Translations under genes and position numbers: made by a program | Assembly: GCA_029571215.1 (NCBI GenBank) | Contig: JAKPTE010000022.1 | Location: forward strand, 1-64,000 | Source: Bacteroidota bacterium | Lineage (GTDB): Bacteria > Bacteroidota > Bacteroidia > Bacteroidales > JAAYUG01 | Reading direction: 5' to 3' | Length of the DNA stretch: 64,000 nt | Shown: positions 51,759-61,174 of the stretch, one piece after another | Layout: each line of letters begins with the position of its first letter | Position numbering within the stretch: the first letter of the stretch is position 1 | The notes under the pieces: generated by a model | Database searches by the model: none | What the model was told of the DNA's origin: nothing | What the model saw: only the letters and a program-made list of their open reading frames with translations

Positions 51759-52582
51759 TATACCGAAACATTATATTCCCTCAGTGCGTCGTTGAGCGAG
51801 GTTTTCAGGTTGGTTGATTCCTTCCGTTTTCCAATAATGAGGGCACAGGGCACATGGTAAGTACCGGCAGGGAATTGTTTGGGAAGGGTTCCGGGGATGA
51901 CGACGGAACGGGCCGGAACCACACCGCGGTACTCAACAGGTTCCTTTCCGCTCACGTCTATGATTTTGGTCGATCCGGTAAGAACAACATTGGCTCCCAG
52001 TACGGCTTCCCTTTCAATCCGCACGCCTTCGACGATGATACAGCGTGAACCTATAAAGCAATTGTCTTCGATAATAACTGGTGCTGCCTGGACAGGTTCC
52101 AGTACGCCGCCTATACCAACACCACCGCTGAGGTGTACCCCTTTGCCAACTTGTGCGCAACTGCCCACAGTGGCCCAGGTATCTACCATGGTGTCTTCGT
52201 CGACATAGGCGCCAATATTAACGTACGAAGGCATCATAATGACCCCTTTGGCCAGGAACGATCCATACCGGGCGACGGCATGCGGTACAACCCGCACGCC
52301 CAGCTCCCTATATCCGCGTTTCAGTCCTATTTTATCGTGAAATTCGAAGGGTGGCAGCTCGGTAACTTGCATTTTCTGAATAGGAAAATAAAGAATAACG
52401 GCTTTTTTTACCCATTGATTGACCTGCCAGCCGTTGTTTCCGGGTTGTGCCACACGGATTTTTCCCTTATCGAGCAATTCGATTGTTTCCCGGATAGCAT
52501 CCTGGGTATACTGCTCCTTTAGCAGTTCTCTTTCTTCCCAGGCTTTGTCAATGATGTTTTGCAACTGCGTGTACATGTCCAT
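51758..52582 (-). CDS. dapD: 2,3,4,5-tetrahydropyridine-2,6-dicarboxylate N-succinyltransferase
   Basis: Succinylates tetrahydrodipicolinate in the lysine/meso-diaminopimelate pathway. The 274-residue protein has an N-terminal helical domain (EERELLKEQYTQDAIRETIELL) and a left-handed beta-helix of hexapeptide repeats (GSFLAKGVIMMPSYVNIGAYV, TWATVGSCAQVGKGVHLSGGVGIGGVLEP). MMPSYVNIGAYVD and GSRCIIVEGV are DapD-specific. It is followed by a GT4 gene and preceded by prmC with a 4-bp gap. Confidence 0.94.
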   Translation of the reverse strand: MDMYTQLQNIIDKAWEERELLKEQYTQDAIRETIELLDKGKIRVAQPGNNGWQVNQWVKKAVILYFPIQKMQVTELPPFEFHDKIGLKRGYRELGVRVVPHAVARYGSFLAKGVIMMPSYVNIGAYVDEDTMVDTWATVGSCAQVGKGVHLSGGVGIGGVLEPVQAAPVIIEDNCFIGSRCIIVEGVRIEREAVLGANVVLTGSTKIIDVSGKEPVEYRGVVPARSVVIPGTLPKQFPAGTYHVPCALIIGKRKESTNLKTSLNDALREYNVSV

Positions 52583-52586
52583 TGGA

Positions 52587-53444
52587 TTATAAACTTGCTT
52601 TTACCATTCGGTTCTTTTCGTTGATGTCTTTACGAATTTCCACATTAAGAAATCCTTCTTTTCTGAACAGGGCGGTTACTTCATGTCCGAAGTTTTCATG
52701 GATTTCGACATAAACTGCTCCACCCTGTTTCAATTTAATCTGGGCAAAGGAAATAATTTTCCGGTAAAAAAGGAGGGGGTCATCGTCGGGTACAAAGAGG
52801 GCCTGTGATGGTTCAAAGTCGGCCACATTCCGCGGGAGGCTGTTTTTTTCAGATTCCGGTATGTAAGGAGGGTTACTCACAATGATATCGAACTGCCCCG
52901 GTAGGGAATAGCTCCCGGCATGAAGAATATCGGAAAAGACAAAATGAACCATTAATCCGTTTTCGCGGGCATTTTCCTTTGCAAGGTGCAGGGCCGGTGC
53001 GGAATTATCGGTTGCCCACACATCGGCCGAGACAAGATTCTTTGCCAGTGCGAGGGCAATGTTTCCGCTGCCTGTCCCAATATCCAGAATGCGGAGGAAG
53101 CTGGTTCCTGAATAATCGCCAAGGATCCAGTGAACCAGTTCTTCGGTTTCAGGCCTGGGGATGAGCACGTCCTCATTCACCTTGAGGGGAAGGCCGTAAA
53201 ATTGGGTTGTTCCAGTCATATATTGAACAGGTTTATATATTTTCAGTCCATCAATAATTTTATTAATTTGCGCTAGTGCAGTTTCAGAAACCGGTTGATC
53301 GGGGTTGCTATGCATCTCCACGGGTTGAATGCCGGTGCAATGCGTCAGAACAAGAAGGGAAAGGCTCCTGATTTCTTCCGGAGGGTAGATTCCCTGAAGT
53401 TCTTTTCTGATGAAATGATCTGCCTGGCGAAGGGTAACTTTCAT
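52587..53444 (-). CDS. prmC: Peptide chain release factor N5-glutamine methyltransferase
   Basis: Methylates the Gln of the GGQ motif of RF1 and RF2, including the prfB product at 1.7 kb. The 285-residue chain has the N-terminal helical domain (VTLRQADHFIRKELQG) and the SAM-binding domain with LDIGTGSGNIALALAK and the NPPY motif in IVSNPPYIPESEKN. It is the first gene of its unit; only 23 bp separates its ATG from the divergent ribD ATG, so the promoters of the two units must overlap the genes or each other. Confidence 0.92.
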   Translation of the reverse strand: MKVTLRQADHFIRKELQGIYPPEEIRSLSLLVLTHCTGIQPVEMHSNPDQPVSETALAQINKIIDGLKIYKPVQYMTGTTQFYGLPLKVNEDVLIPRPETEELVHWILGDYSGTSFLRILDIGTGSGNIALALAKNLVSADVWATDNSAPALHLAKENARENGLMVHFVFSDILHAGSYSLPGQFDIIVSNPPYIPESEKNSLPRNVADFEPSQALFVPDDDPLLFYRKIISFAQIKLKQGGAVYVEIHENFGHEVTALFRKEGFLNVEIRKDINEKNRMVKASL

Positions 53445-53467
53445 GGTTCAAATGTATAATAACGCAC

Positions 53468-54541
53468 ATGAATCACGAAATTTCGGAAAAAGAAAAATAC
53501 ATGAGGCGATGTCTGGAGCTTGCCGGGCAGGCACTCGGGGATACTTATCCGAATCCCATGGTGGGAGCGGTGCTGGTGCACAAAGGCAAGATCATTGGGG
53601 AGGGCTACCATCATGAAGCCGGTAAGCCGCATGCGGAAATTAATGCGATAAATTCAGTCAATGACAGGAGTCTGTTAAACGAATCGACCCTTTATGTAAA
53701 TCTGGAGCCCTGTTCCCATTACGGGAAGACCCCTCCCTGCACGGATGCAATCATCCGTTACAGAATCCCGCATGTAGTTTTAGGTACAGCTGATCCGGAT
53801 GCCCGCGTAAACGGCAGCGGCATACGGCACCTGCGTGAGGCCGGATGCCAGGTGGAATCGGGAGTTCTTGAGGAGGAATGCCGGCATTTGAACAGGCGTT
53901 TTTTTACCTGGCACTCCATGCACCGACCCTGGATTATTCTGAAATGGGCTCAAACCCGGGATGGGTTTATTGACCGGCTGAGAACATCCTCTTCCGAACC
54001 ACCCCAATGGATAACGGATGAAGTATGCCGCATGCTGGTTCATAAATGGCGTACGGAAGAACAGGCTATTCTGGTTGGCACAAAGACGGCTCTTTTGGAT
54101 AATCCCCAGCTGAATGCCCGCCTGTGGCCGGGCCGGCAGCCGTTGCGTCTGGTTATCGACAGGCATCTTTCTCTACCACTCCACCTGAACCTTTTCAACG
54201 GAAACCAGGAAACATGGGTTTTTACTGCGCAGGCTGACGGAAAGAAGTACCCGCACGACAACATAAGACTGGTGGAAACCGGTTTCACCAATCTTCCGGC
54301 TGCTGTTCTTTCGGAATTGTACCTCCATGGAATTCAGTCACTGATTATTGAAGGAGGGACGAAAACAATACAATCGTTCGTGGAGGCAGGTCTGTGGGAC
54401 GAAGCAAGGATATTTACAGGTGACGTACGTTTTGGCACCGGAGTTCATGCCCCTGTAATAGCCGGAGAGAAAACGGAAGAATTCATCCTGGGAACCAGCC
54501 GGCTGGAGATAATTTACAATCGTAATGCGAATAGGGTATGA
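53468..54541 (+). CDS. ribD: Bifunctional riboflavin biosynthesis deaminase/reductase
   Basis: Catalyses steps 2 and 3 of riboflavin synthesis: deamination, then NADPH reduction, of the ring-opened pyrimidine. The N-terminal deaminase has the zinc motif KPHAEINAI and PCSHYGKTPPC, the C-terminal reductase (about 150-357) has WITDEVCRMLVHKWRTEEQAILVGTKTALLDNP and IIEGGTKTIQSFVEAGLWDEARIF. Length of 357 aa is normal. It stands alone and divergent from prmC. Confidence 0.94.
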   Translation: MNHEISEKEKYMRRCLELAGQALGDTYPNPMVGAVLVHKGKIIGEGYHHEAGKPHAEINAINSVNDRSLLNESTLYVNLEPCSHYGKTPPCTDAIIRYRIPHVVLGTADPDARVNGSGIRHLREAGCQVESGVLEEECRHLNRRFFTWHSMHRPWIILKWAQTRDGFIDRLRTSSSEPPQWITDEVCRMLVHKWRTEEQAILVGTKTALLDNPQLNARLWPGRQPLRLVIDRHLSLPLHLNLFNGNQETWVFTAQADGKKYPHDNIRLVETGFTNLPAAVLSELYLHGIQSLIIEGGTKTIQSFVEAGLWDEARIFTGDVRFGTGVHAPVIAGEKTEEFILGTSRLEIIYNRNANRV

Positions 54542-54594
54542 ATAACGGATGATTATTAATAATCAGGCACAAACGGAAAAAAAGGATAAAAATG

Positions 54595-54602
54595 TATCTT
54601 TG
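54595..54602 (+). promoter_or_regulatory. -7 box upstream of the caspase/SpoIIE operon
   Basis: TATCTTTG is an exact TAnnTTTG, 50 bp before the ATG at 54652. A perfect palindrome GATTATTAATAATC (54551-54564) lies upstream, in the region where a -33 box or operator would be. Confidence 0.5.
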
Positions 54603-54651
54603 ATCAAGGTTCCTTCGTATACAATATAATGAAAAACTCAAACTTCCGGCC

Positions 54652-56991
54652 ATGAAACGCATCTGTTTTTTTCTAGTTGTTTTCTTTCTTGCCGTTGCGG
54701 GCAATAGTTACTCCCAGAATGCAAGACAATATATGAAGGCGGGAAAGGAATTTCTGAAAAACGCACATTATGCCGATGCGATTGTTCAATTCACAAAGGC
54801 AATTGAGCTGTCTCCCACCGACGGGGAAGCATATCTTGGAAGAGCTGAGGCATATGAAAAGTCGGAACAACTGAATGAAGCTGCAGAAGATTATGTTCGT
54901 GCTTATGCTTTCAGGTCAAAAGATGAGACAGTAGCATTTAATGCCGGACGCCTGTATTTTGTCCTGAAGAAATATCATGAGTCGGTACAATGGATGGACA
55001 AGGTTCTGCAGCTCAAACCGAAGCATCCTGAAGCCATTGATTATAAAATTAAAGCATTATATGCTTTGCGTGAATACCAGAAGCTTACGGAAGCTTGCCG
55101 CGTAGCTCTTGCCATGAAGGAAAATGCGGAATATGCCTATCTGTATGGAATTGCACTCGACAGCCTGGGGCAGGGAATGCAGGCGCAGGCAAAATACCAA
55201 CAGGCCATTGCTTTACTGAACACATATGTTGATGTTTACATATCTCTGGCAGGACTTCAGCTCAGGATGGGGCAGACCGACGCTGCCATGGAAACCATCA
55301 GCAAAGCCCTTAAAATTGATCCGAACAGCGTTGAATCTTATATTGTTCGTAGCCGCATATTTCAGTCAAAACTGGAATACCCGAGCGCCATCAACGATGT
55401 ATCGAAAGCAATTCTTATCAATCCTAACAACGGCAGTTTGTATTATATGCGGGCCATGTATTACAAAAATTTTACCCAGTTTCAGAATGCGATCAGTGAC
55501 TTCAACAAAGTTTTGCTGATGGAACCCGGGAATATGGATGCTTTGCGCGAAAGAGCCGGTTGTTTCGAGGAAATTGGTGATAAAAAATCAGCTGTCAGGG
55601 ATTATGAGGCGTTGGTTGCTCTGGCATCAAAAAATGAGGTGAAACCACAGTGGCTTGATGAGATAAAGAGCAGGCTGTTTGAGCTGAAACGGGAAAATGA
55701 AAAGCCGGTATTGCGGCTGACGGATCCCGTTCCGGTGGCCAAAGGAGTTATTACGGCTCCAAGAAATGTTAATGAAATACAGATTACCGGTGAAATTACC
55801 GATCAGAGCGATATCAGCACTGTTACGGTAAATTATGAAAAAATCCCGGTTGAAGTGACCGAAGGCAAGGTTACTTTTTCCGTTCCGGTGGTATTGAACG
55901 ACTCGGTAATTGTTATCAGTGCAATGGATGTTTACAACAATACGATGGTAGAAAAAATAAGTGTGCGGCGCACGGAAGTTGACCCACCGATTGTAACGCT
56001 CCTTGCTCCCTATGCATCAGATGACGGGCAGATCTATCTTGATTCCGATGATCCCAATCTTTATGTCGAAGGGAATATTAAAGATGAAAGTCCTATAAAG
56101 TCAATTTTGATTGAGGGAGTATCAGCCAGCTACCGGCCCAATGATCCAAACCCTTCCTTCGCGGCTACGGTGAATATTTTCAACAAAAATTCCATAACGG
56201 TTACAGCAACCGATATTTACGGCAATACAAGGGAATTGCAATATAAATTGAATCGTGAATCGGCTACTATTTCTACTGATAATCCGATGGGAAAGACATG
56301 GGCTGTATTCATTGAAAATTCTGACTATACAAGTTTTGCCAGTCTGGAGGGTCCCACCAAGGATGTGAGCATGATGAGGGCAGCTCTTGCCAAATACAGC
56401 GTGCACAATGTAATTCAAAAGAAAAACATGACAAAGAAAGATATGGAACGATTCTTTGCCATAGAACTGCGCGATCTGGTAAGGAGCAACCGGGTCAATT
56501 CCCTGCTGATATGGTATGCAGGTCACGGGAAATTCATCAATGAAACAGGATACTGGATTCCTGTTGACGCAGCGAGGGATGATGAATTCACCTACTACAA
56601 TATTAATTCTTTGCGGGCTGCCTTGCAATCCTACACAAATCTGACGCATATTCTGCTGGTTACGGATGCCTGTGAATCGGGTCCCACCTTCTATCAGGCC
56701 ATGCGATCGGCTCCGGAAATCAAAAGTTGTAATGACTGGCAGGCAACCAAATTCCGCTCAAGTCAGGTATTTTCTTCGGCAGGATACGAATTAGCCGTTG
56801 ACAATAGCCAGTTTACAAAAACCTTTGCCAATACTCTGGTCAACAATCCGAACTCCTGCATTCCCATTGAGCTGATAGTTAATAAAGTTACGCAGGCTGT
56901 TGTGCGAAACAATCAGCAGAAACCACAGTTTGGGAAGATTGCCGGGTTGTCTGATGAAAATGGCACCTTTTTCTTCATTCTTAAACGATGA
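54652..56991 (+). CDS. Secreted TPR/caspase-like (peptidase C14) protein
   Basis: A 779-residue protein with signal peptide (MKRICFFLVVFFLAVAGNSYSQ), then about nine TPR-like helical repeats (residues about 25-340), two Ig-like beta domains (about 355-540, VNEIQITGEITDQSDISTVTV) and a C-terminal caspase-like domain (about 545-779). The catalytic dyad is His 625 (IWYAGHGKF) and Cys 674 (VTDACESG), in the order and spacing expected of the C14 family. It should be active in the periplasm or at the cell surface. It ends in a 4-bp overlap (ATGA) with a propeller/SpoIIE sensor gene, so the two are translated together. Confidence 0.88.
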   Translation: MKRICFFLVVFFLAVAGNSYSQNARQYMKAGKEFLKNAHYADAIVQFTKAIELSPTDGEAYLGRAEAYEKSEQLNEAAEDYVRAYAFRSKDETVAFNAGRLYFVLKKYHESVQWMDKVLQLKPKHPEAIDYKIKALYALREYQKLTEACRVALAMKENAEYAYLYGIALDSLGQGMQAQAKYQQAIALLNTYVDVYISLAGLQLRMGQTDAAMETISKALKIDPNSVESYIVRSRIFQSKLEYPSAINDVSKAILINPNNGSLYYMRAMYYKNFTQFQNAISDFNKVLLMEPGNMDALRERAGCFEEIGDKKSAVRDYEALVALASKNEVKPQWLDEIKSRLFELKRENEKPVLRLTDPVPVAKGVITAPRNVNEIQITGEITDQSDISTVTVNYEKIPVEVTEGKVTFSVPVVLNDSVIVISAMDVYNNTMVEKISVRRTEVDPPIVTLLAPYASDDGQIYLDSDDPNLYVEGNIKDESPIKSILIEGVSASYRPNDPNPSFAATVNIFNKNSITVTATDIYGNTRELQYKLNRESATISTDNPMGKTWAVFIENSDYTSFASLEGPTKDVSMMRAALAKYSVHNVIQKKNMTKKDMERFFAIELRDLVRSNRVNSLLIWYAGHGKFINETGYWIPVDAARDDEFTYYNINSLRAALQSYTNLTHILLVTDACESGPTFYQAMRSAPEIKSCNDWQATKFRSSQVFSSAGYELAVDNSQFTKTFANTLVNNPNSCIPIELIVNKVTQAVVRNNQQKPQFGKIAGLSDENGTFFFILKR

Positions 56992-59900
56992 AATGCCCTG
57001 ATAAGGATTCATGCCTCATGCATGAAGGGAAAATGAACAGGGCAGGTCAGGATAAAAAATACCATTTTTTCATCCAGGCCACATACCTGTGTTCACTGTT
57101 GGCCTTTCTGGTCTTTTTGTTTCCCCCGGCTGCTTCAGGGCAGACATATTTTTTTGATAATTATGGTGTTGCGGATGGTCTGTCGCAGTCGACTGTTTAT
57201 AAAATTATTCAGGACCGGCAGCACAAACTCTGGCTCGGAACACAGAGCGGTGTATCGGTTTTTGACGGGATGGTTTTTCAGAACTATTCAACAGAGGACG
57301 GTCTCGCCATAAACGGAGTAAGAGCAATTTGTGAAACGAGTGATGGAACAATCTGGCTTGGCCATACTGGCGGAGGAATCAGCCGGTTTGCTTCCGGGAA
57401 CTTCCGTCAGGTTGATCTGCCGGGGGTTAGGGTTGCATCTGACATTACATCTATTTTTGAAGACGGGAAAGGCAATCTCTGGATATTGACCGCAGGAGAA
57501 GGAGCCATAAGACTGACCGGTTATTCCGGCAAAGAAAATGAATGGAAAGTGATTCAATTTAAGGGAAATGAATTAAGTGACCAGGTTTTTGGAGGATGCA
57601 CCGGAAAAGACGGAAGCATTTACCTTGTAACTGATGTTGGCATCAAGCGGTTCAGTGATTCCCTTAACCGTTTCACTACTTATCAGCCGGAAGGACTGAC
57701 GACCTATTTTACAAAGACCTGCATACTTGAAGACAGCCGAGGCGATTTCTGGTTTGGGACCTATCACGGGGGGCTTTATCGTCTTGTGAAAAAAGACGGG
57801 AAATTTAGAGTTTACGATATTCGTGACGGATTGTCCTCGAATTGGATCAGCACCCTGCATGAAGATCCGTCCGGCCGCATCTGGGTTGGCACGTGGGGTG
57901 GAGGTATTACCGTGATTGAAAATGACACCCTGGTGGTCTATAACACTGGCAACGGATTGCAAGATGACAAGATCTGGTGTTTTCTGAACGATGCAGAAGG
58001 AAATTTGCTGATCGGCACCAACGAACAAGGGCTGTCCATTCACAAGGGCAACGCTTTTGTCACTTTCGGAACAAAGGATGGCTTGCATAACCCGCAGGTA
58101 TGGGCTATTACCAAAGATGCCGGGGGATATTACTGGTTTGGCACCAGCGGTGGGATAACCCGGCTTAAACCGGGAACCAGAGGGGCAGCACAAATGGCAT
58201 ACATGGACGAAAAATCCCATTTTCTTAATAATCAGGTTCGCCACCTGCAAAAAGATTCAAAGGGGAATATCTGGATCGGAACAAACGGAGGAGGAATCTA
58301 TTCTTATCAGTTCAATCCGGAGAGACTGGTTTTTGATCCCATTTTGAACAGTCTTCTATATAAAGATCTTGTTATTACGGCACTGGTTATTGACCGTAAA
58401 GACCAGTTATGGGCTGGGACAAATGAGGGATTGGTTTATTACGAAATTGGCAATCAGAAAGGAGACCGGCTTACCCGAATCAATGGGCTGGCAGGGAATG
58501 AGATTTCATCCCTGTTTCATGATTCACGGGGTATTTTGTGGATTGGGGCCCGGGGAAAAGGATTGACGCGATACGATGACAGCCGTCAGCAGTTCACGGT
58601 TCTCCATTCCCTGGAAAATCTCACTCCGCGTTGCATGGCTGAAGATACAGAGCACCGGTTATGGATCGGAATGGAAGGACAGGGGGTTTATGTGCTCGAG
58701 AATGATAGTATTGTTCTGCACATCAGTGAAAAAGACGGACTCCTTTCCAATCTTGTCAACCTGCTGGGGGTGGACAACAAGGGAAATGTATATATAGGTA
58801 CGAATAAAGGATTGAACAAGTTTCTTCCGCGGGAAGGGAGGATGCTTACCTATACACGCCGCAATGGTTTTACCGGAATAGAAACCAAAAGCAATGCTTT
58901 GTATTTTGATCCTGCAGGGTATATCTGGTTTGGGACGGTTAACGGAGTAGTGAGGTATTCTCCTGGTTCCGATAGTTCAAAAAAGAGAGAACCATTCACC
59001 CATATCCGTCGTTTTCGGGTTAACTACACTGATTACCCGCTCACAAGCGGAATTCATCTTCCCTGGTACAATAACTCTGTTATTTTCGATTATAACAGCG
59101 TAAGTCTTTTAAATCCGGATGTTGTGGTGTATCAGATTATGCTACAGGGGAGTGACAGGGACTGGCAGCCATTGACACGGCAGACCACGGCAAGTTACTC
59201 GGCGCTCCCCCCCGGCAAATATGTTTTTATGGTAAAGGCGCGCAATGCAGAGGGAATATGGAACGGGCAGCCTGTGGCATTCAGTTTCCAGATATTACCT
59301 CCGTTCTGGAAAAGGTGGTGGTTTATTTTGCTTTGTATTGCGGTAGGCAGCACGTCAATTGTTGCCTATATCAAGGTACGTGAACGCAATCTTTTATATG
59401 AAAAGCGGCTGCTGGAAGAGAAGGTTCTGGAGAGGACACAGGAAATTACCCGAAAAAACCAGGAACTGGCCAGTAAGAATAAAGATATTACCGACAGTAT
59501 CCGGTATGCAGAACGCATTCAACGTGCCATGCTTCCACCGGAAGTGCCTTTTCCTGAGACATTTGTTCTTTTCAGGCCGAAGGCTATTGTGAGTGGCGAT
59601 TTTTACTGGTTCATGGAGGAAGAGGGCTTGCAGTTAATGGCAGCCATAGATTGCACCGGACACGGCGTACCGGGAGCTTTTATGTCCATTATCGGATACC
59701 ATACCCTGAACAAAATTGTGCGGGAAGACAGGGTTCTTGATCCGGCCATGATTCTCAAGAATCTCAATATTACCGTGCACCATGCACTGAGGCAGAAAGG
59801 GGATACATCACCCATCAGCGATGGCATGGACATGAGCCTGGTCGTCTATAATCCTGCCAGGAGGATACTTACCTTTGCCGGCGCAGTTAATCCAATTATT

Positions 59901-60224
59901 CTGATCAGGAATCATGAAATGACCGAACTGAAAGGAGACCGTTATCCGATCGGACATGTCACTCCTGCCGATACCGTATTCACCAACCATGAACTGCCAC
60001 TGCAGGAAGGCGATATGATTTACCTTTTCTCCGATGGGTATGCTGATCAGTTCGGAGGTCCGTACGGAAAGAAATTCAAACCGGTACATCTGAAGGAATT
60101 ACTTTTGAAAATTCACGACAGGCCACCCGATGAGCAACATGCATTGCTGAACAAGATATTAGAGGAATGGATGAAAGGATTTGAACAGAATGATGATATT
60201 CTGATTATCGGGCGTCGGTTTTAG
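56988..60224 (+). CDS. Two-component-type beta-propeller sensor with SpoIIE/PP2C phosphatase output
   Basis: A 1078-residue membrane protein. An N-terminal signal/anchor (residues about 28-50) is followed by about a dozen propeller strands with the WxG repeats (LWLGTQSG, IWVGTWGGG, LWIGMEGQG), a Y_Y_Y domain (about 690-770), a transmembrane helix near 778-800, a coiled coil (LEEKVLERTQEITRKNQELASKN) and a SpoIIE phosphatase (about 845-1078) with SGDFYWF, DCTGHGVPGAFMS and FSDGYADQFGG plus NDDILIIG, all metal Asp positions kept. The usual hybrid propeller sensors in Bacteroidota end in a histidine kinase; here the output is PP2C. It shares an ATGA with the caspase gene. Confidence 0.9.
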   Translation: MKCPDKDSCLMHEGKMNRAGQDKKYHFFIQATYLCSLLAFLVFLFPPAASGQTYFFDNYGVADGLSQSTVYKIIQDRQHKLWLGTQSGVSVFDGMVFQNYSTEDGLAINGVRAICETSDGTIWLGHTGGGISRFASGNFRQVDLPGVRVASDITSIFEDGKGNLWILTAGEGAIRLTGYSGKENEWKVIQFKGNELSDQVFGGCTGKDGSIYLVTDVGIKRFSDSLNRFTTYQPEGLTTYFTKTCILEDSRGDFWFGTYHGGLYRLVKKDGKFRVYDIRDGLSSNWISTLHEDPSGRIWVGTWGGGITVIENDTLVVYNTGNGLQDDKIWCFLNDAEGNLLIGTNEQGLSIHKGNAFVTFGTKDGLHNPQVWAITKDAGGYYWFGTSGGITRLKPGTRGAAQMAYMDEKSHFLNNQVRHLQKDSKGNIWIGTNGGGIYSYQFNPERLVFDPILNSLLYKDLVITALVIDRKDQLWAGTNEGLVYYEIGNQKGDRLTRINGLAGNEISSLFHDSRGILWIGARGKGLTRYDDSRQQFTVLHSLENLTPRCMAEDTEHRLWIGMEGQGVYVLENDSIVLHISEKDGLLSNLVNLLGVDNKGNVYIGTNKGLNKFLPREGRMLTYTRRNGFTGIETKSNALYFDPAGYIWFGTVNGVVRYSPGSDSSKKREPFTHIRRFRVNYTDYPLTSGIHLPWYNNSVIFDYNSVSLLNPDVVVYQIMLQGSDRDWQPLTRQTTASYSALPPGKYVFMVKARNAEGIWNGQPVAFSFQILPPFWKRWWFILLCIAVGSTSIVAYIKVRERNLLYEKRLLEEKVLERTQEITRKNQELASKNKDITDSIRYAERIQRAMLPPEVPFPETFVLFRPKAIVSGDFYWFMEEEGLQLMAAIDCTGHGVPGAFMSIIGYHTLNKIVREDRVLDPAMILKNLNITVHHALRQKGDTSPISDGMDMSLVVYNPARRILTFAGAVNPIILIRNHEMTELKGDRYPIGHVTPADTVFTNHELPLQEGDMIYLFSDGYADQFGGPYGKKFKPVHLKELLLKIHDRPPDEQHALLNKILEEWMKGFEQNDDILIIGRRF

Positions 60225-60225
60225 T

Positions 60226-60807
60226 TCAGATCTGGGCCAGGTGGATATGTTCAGGACTCCAGTCGCTGCCGGAATTTAGGGCTTCGGGCAACTCGGAAGG
60301 CTGGAGGATAACCTGCCATATTGCGCGGTGTTCATTCCGCATAAACTCCTCGGCTATCATTTTGTCGAGCTGTTGGAGCAAAGGATTAAAGAATCCGGCT
60401 GTGTTCAATATGACCACCGGGTGGTTGAATAAGCCCAACTGCTTGAGAGTAATGGCTTCCAGCAGTTCATCGAGCGTTCCACATCCTCCCGGCAGAGCCA
60501 CCACAGCTTCGGCAACATTGAAGAGATACTCCTTTCGTTGAGCCATAGTGTTGACCAGGATGAGTTCAGAAATACCCGGATGGAACCATCCCTGTTCATG
60601 CATGAAGACCGGCTGAACGCCAATAATTTTACCATTTTCCCTGAGTACGGTATTGGCAAGAACTCCCATAAGACCGTCTTTGCCACCCCCGTAATACACA
60701 TCAATCTGATTTCTGGCAAGGAAAACAGCCACATCCTTTGCAGCCTCACGGTAAATTTGAGCTGCTTTGTTGCTGGAAGCACAAAAAACGGCAATCCGTC
60801 GGAGCAT
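60226..60807 (-). CDS. LOG-family (TIGR00730) phosphoribohydrolase
   Basis: A 193-residue Rossmann-fold protein of the LOG family, which splits cytokinin-riboside or nucleoside 5'-monophosphates. The signature is PGGCGTLDELLEAITLKQLG, with FCASS at the N-terminus and YYGGGKDGLMG near residue 40. In bacteria its physiological substrate is usually unknown. It is the second gene of a pair with trxA (5-bp gap) and ends 2 bp from the convergent SpoIIE sensor stop. Confidence 0.88.
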   Translation of the reverse strand: MLRRIAVFCASSNKAAQIYREAAKDVAVFLARNQIDVYYGGGKDGLMGVLANTVLRENGKIIGVQPVFMHEQGWFHPGISELILVNTMAQRKEYLFNVAEAVVALPGGCGTLDELLEAITLKQLGLFNHPVVILNTAGFFNPLLQQLDKMIAEEFMRNEHRAIWQVILQPSELPEALNSGSDWSPEHIHLAQI

Positions 60808-60812
60808 TCTGC

Positions 60813-61133
60813 TTATTTGAGCAATGCTTCAACCTTTCCAACAAGGAGGTTTTTTGGTACAGCACCAACCTGCTTATCGACCAGCTCACCATTCTTGAAA
60901 AACAGGATGGTTGGTATGTTGCGTACACCATATTTGGCTGGTATCTGTGTATTTTCGTCCACGTCCATTTTACCTACAACAATTTTCCCCTGATATTCTT
61001 CGGCAATTTCATGAACAAAAGGGGCAATTACCCGGCAGGGCCCGCACCATTCGGCCCACAGGTCAATCATTACAGGTTTGTCGCTCTGGAGAACCACCTG
61101 ATCAAAATTGGAATCGGTAATTTCAACTTCCAT
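60813..61133 (-). CDS. trxA: Thioredoxin
   Basis: A 106-residue thioredoxin with the active site WAEWCGPCRV (Cys 30 and Cys 33), the buried Asp in VMIDLWAEW and cis-Pro in IPTILFF. It reduces protein disulfides in the cytosol. Its gene is 41 bp downstream of dnaE and upstream of the LOG-type gene. Confidence 0.95.
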   Translation of the reverse strand: MEVEITDSNFDQVVLQSDKPVMIDLWAEWCGPCRVIAPFVHEIAEEYQGKIVVGKMDVDENTQIPAKYGVRNIPTILFFKNGELVDKQVGAVPKNLLVGKVEALLK

Positions 61134-61174
61134 AACGGTATTTTTTATTTAACAATAAGGTATTCAGTATATTA

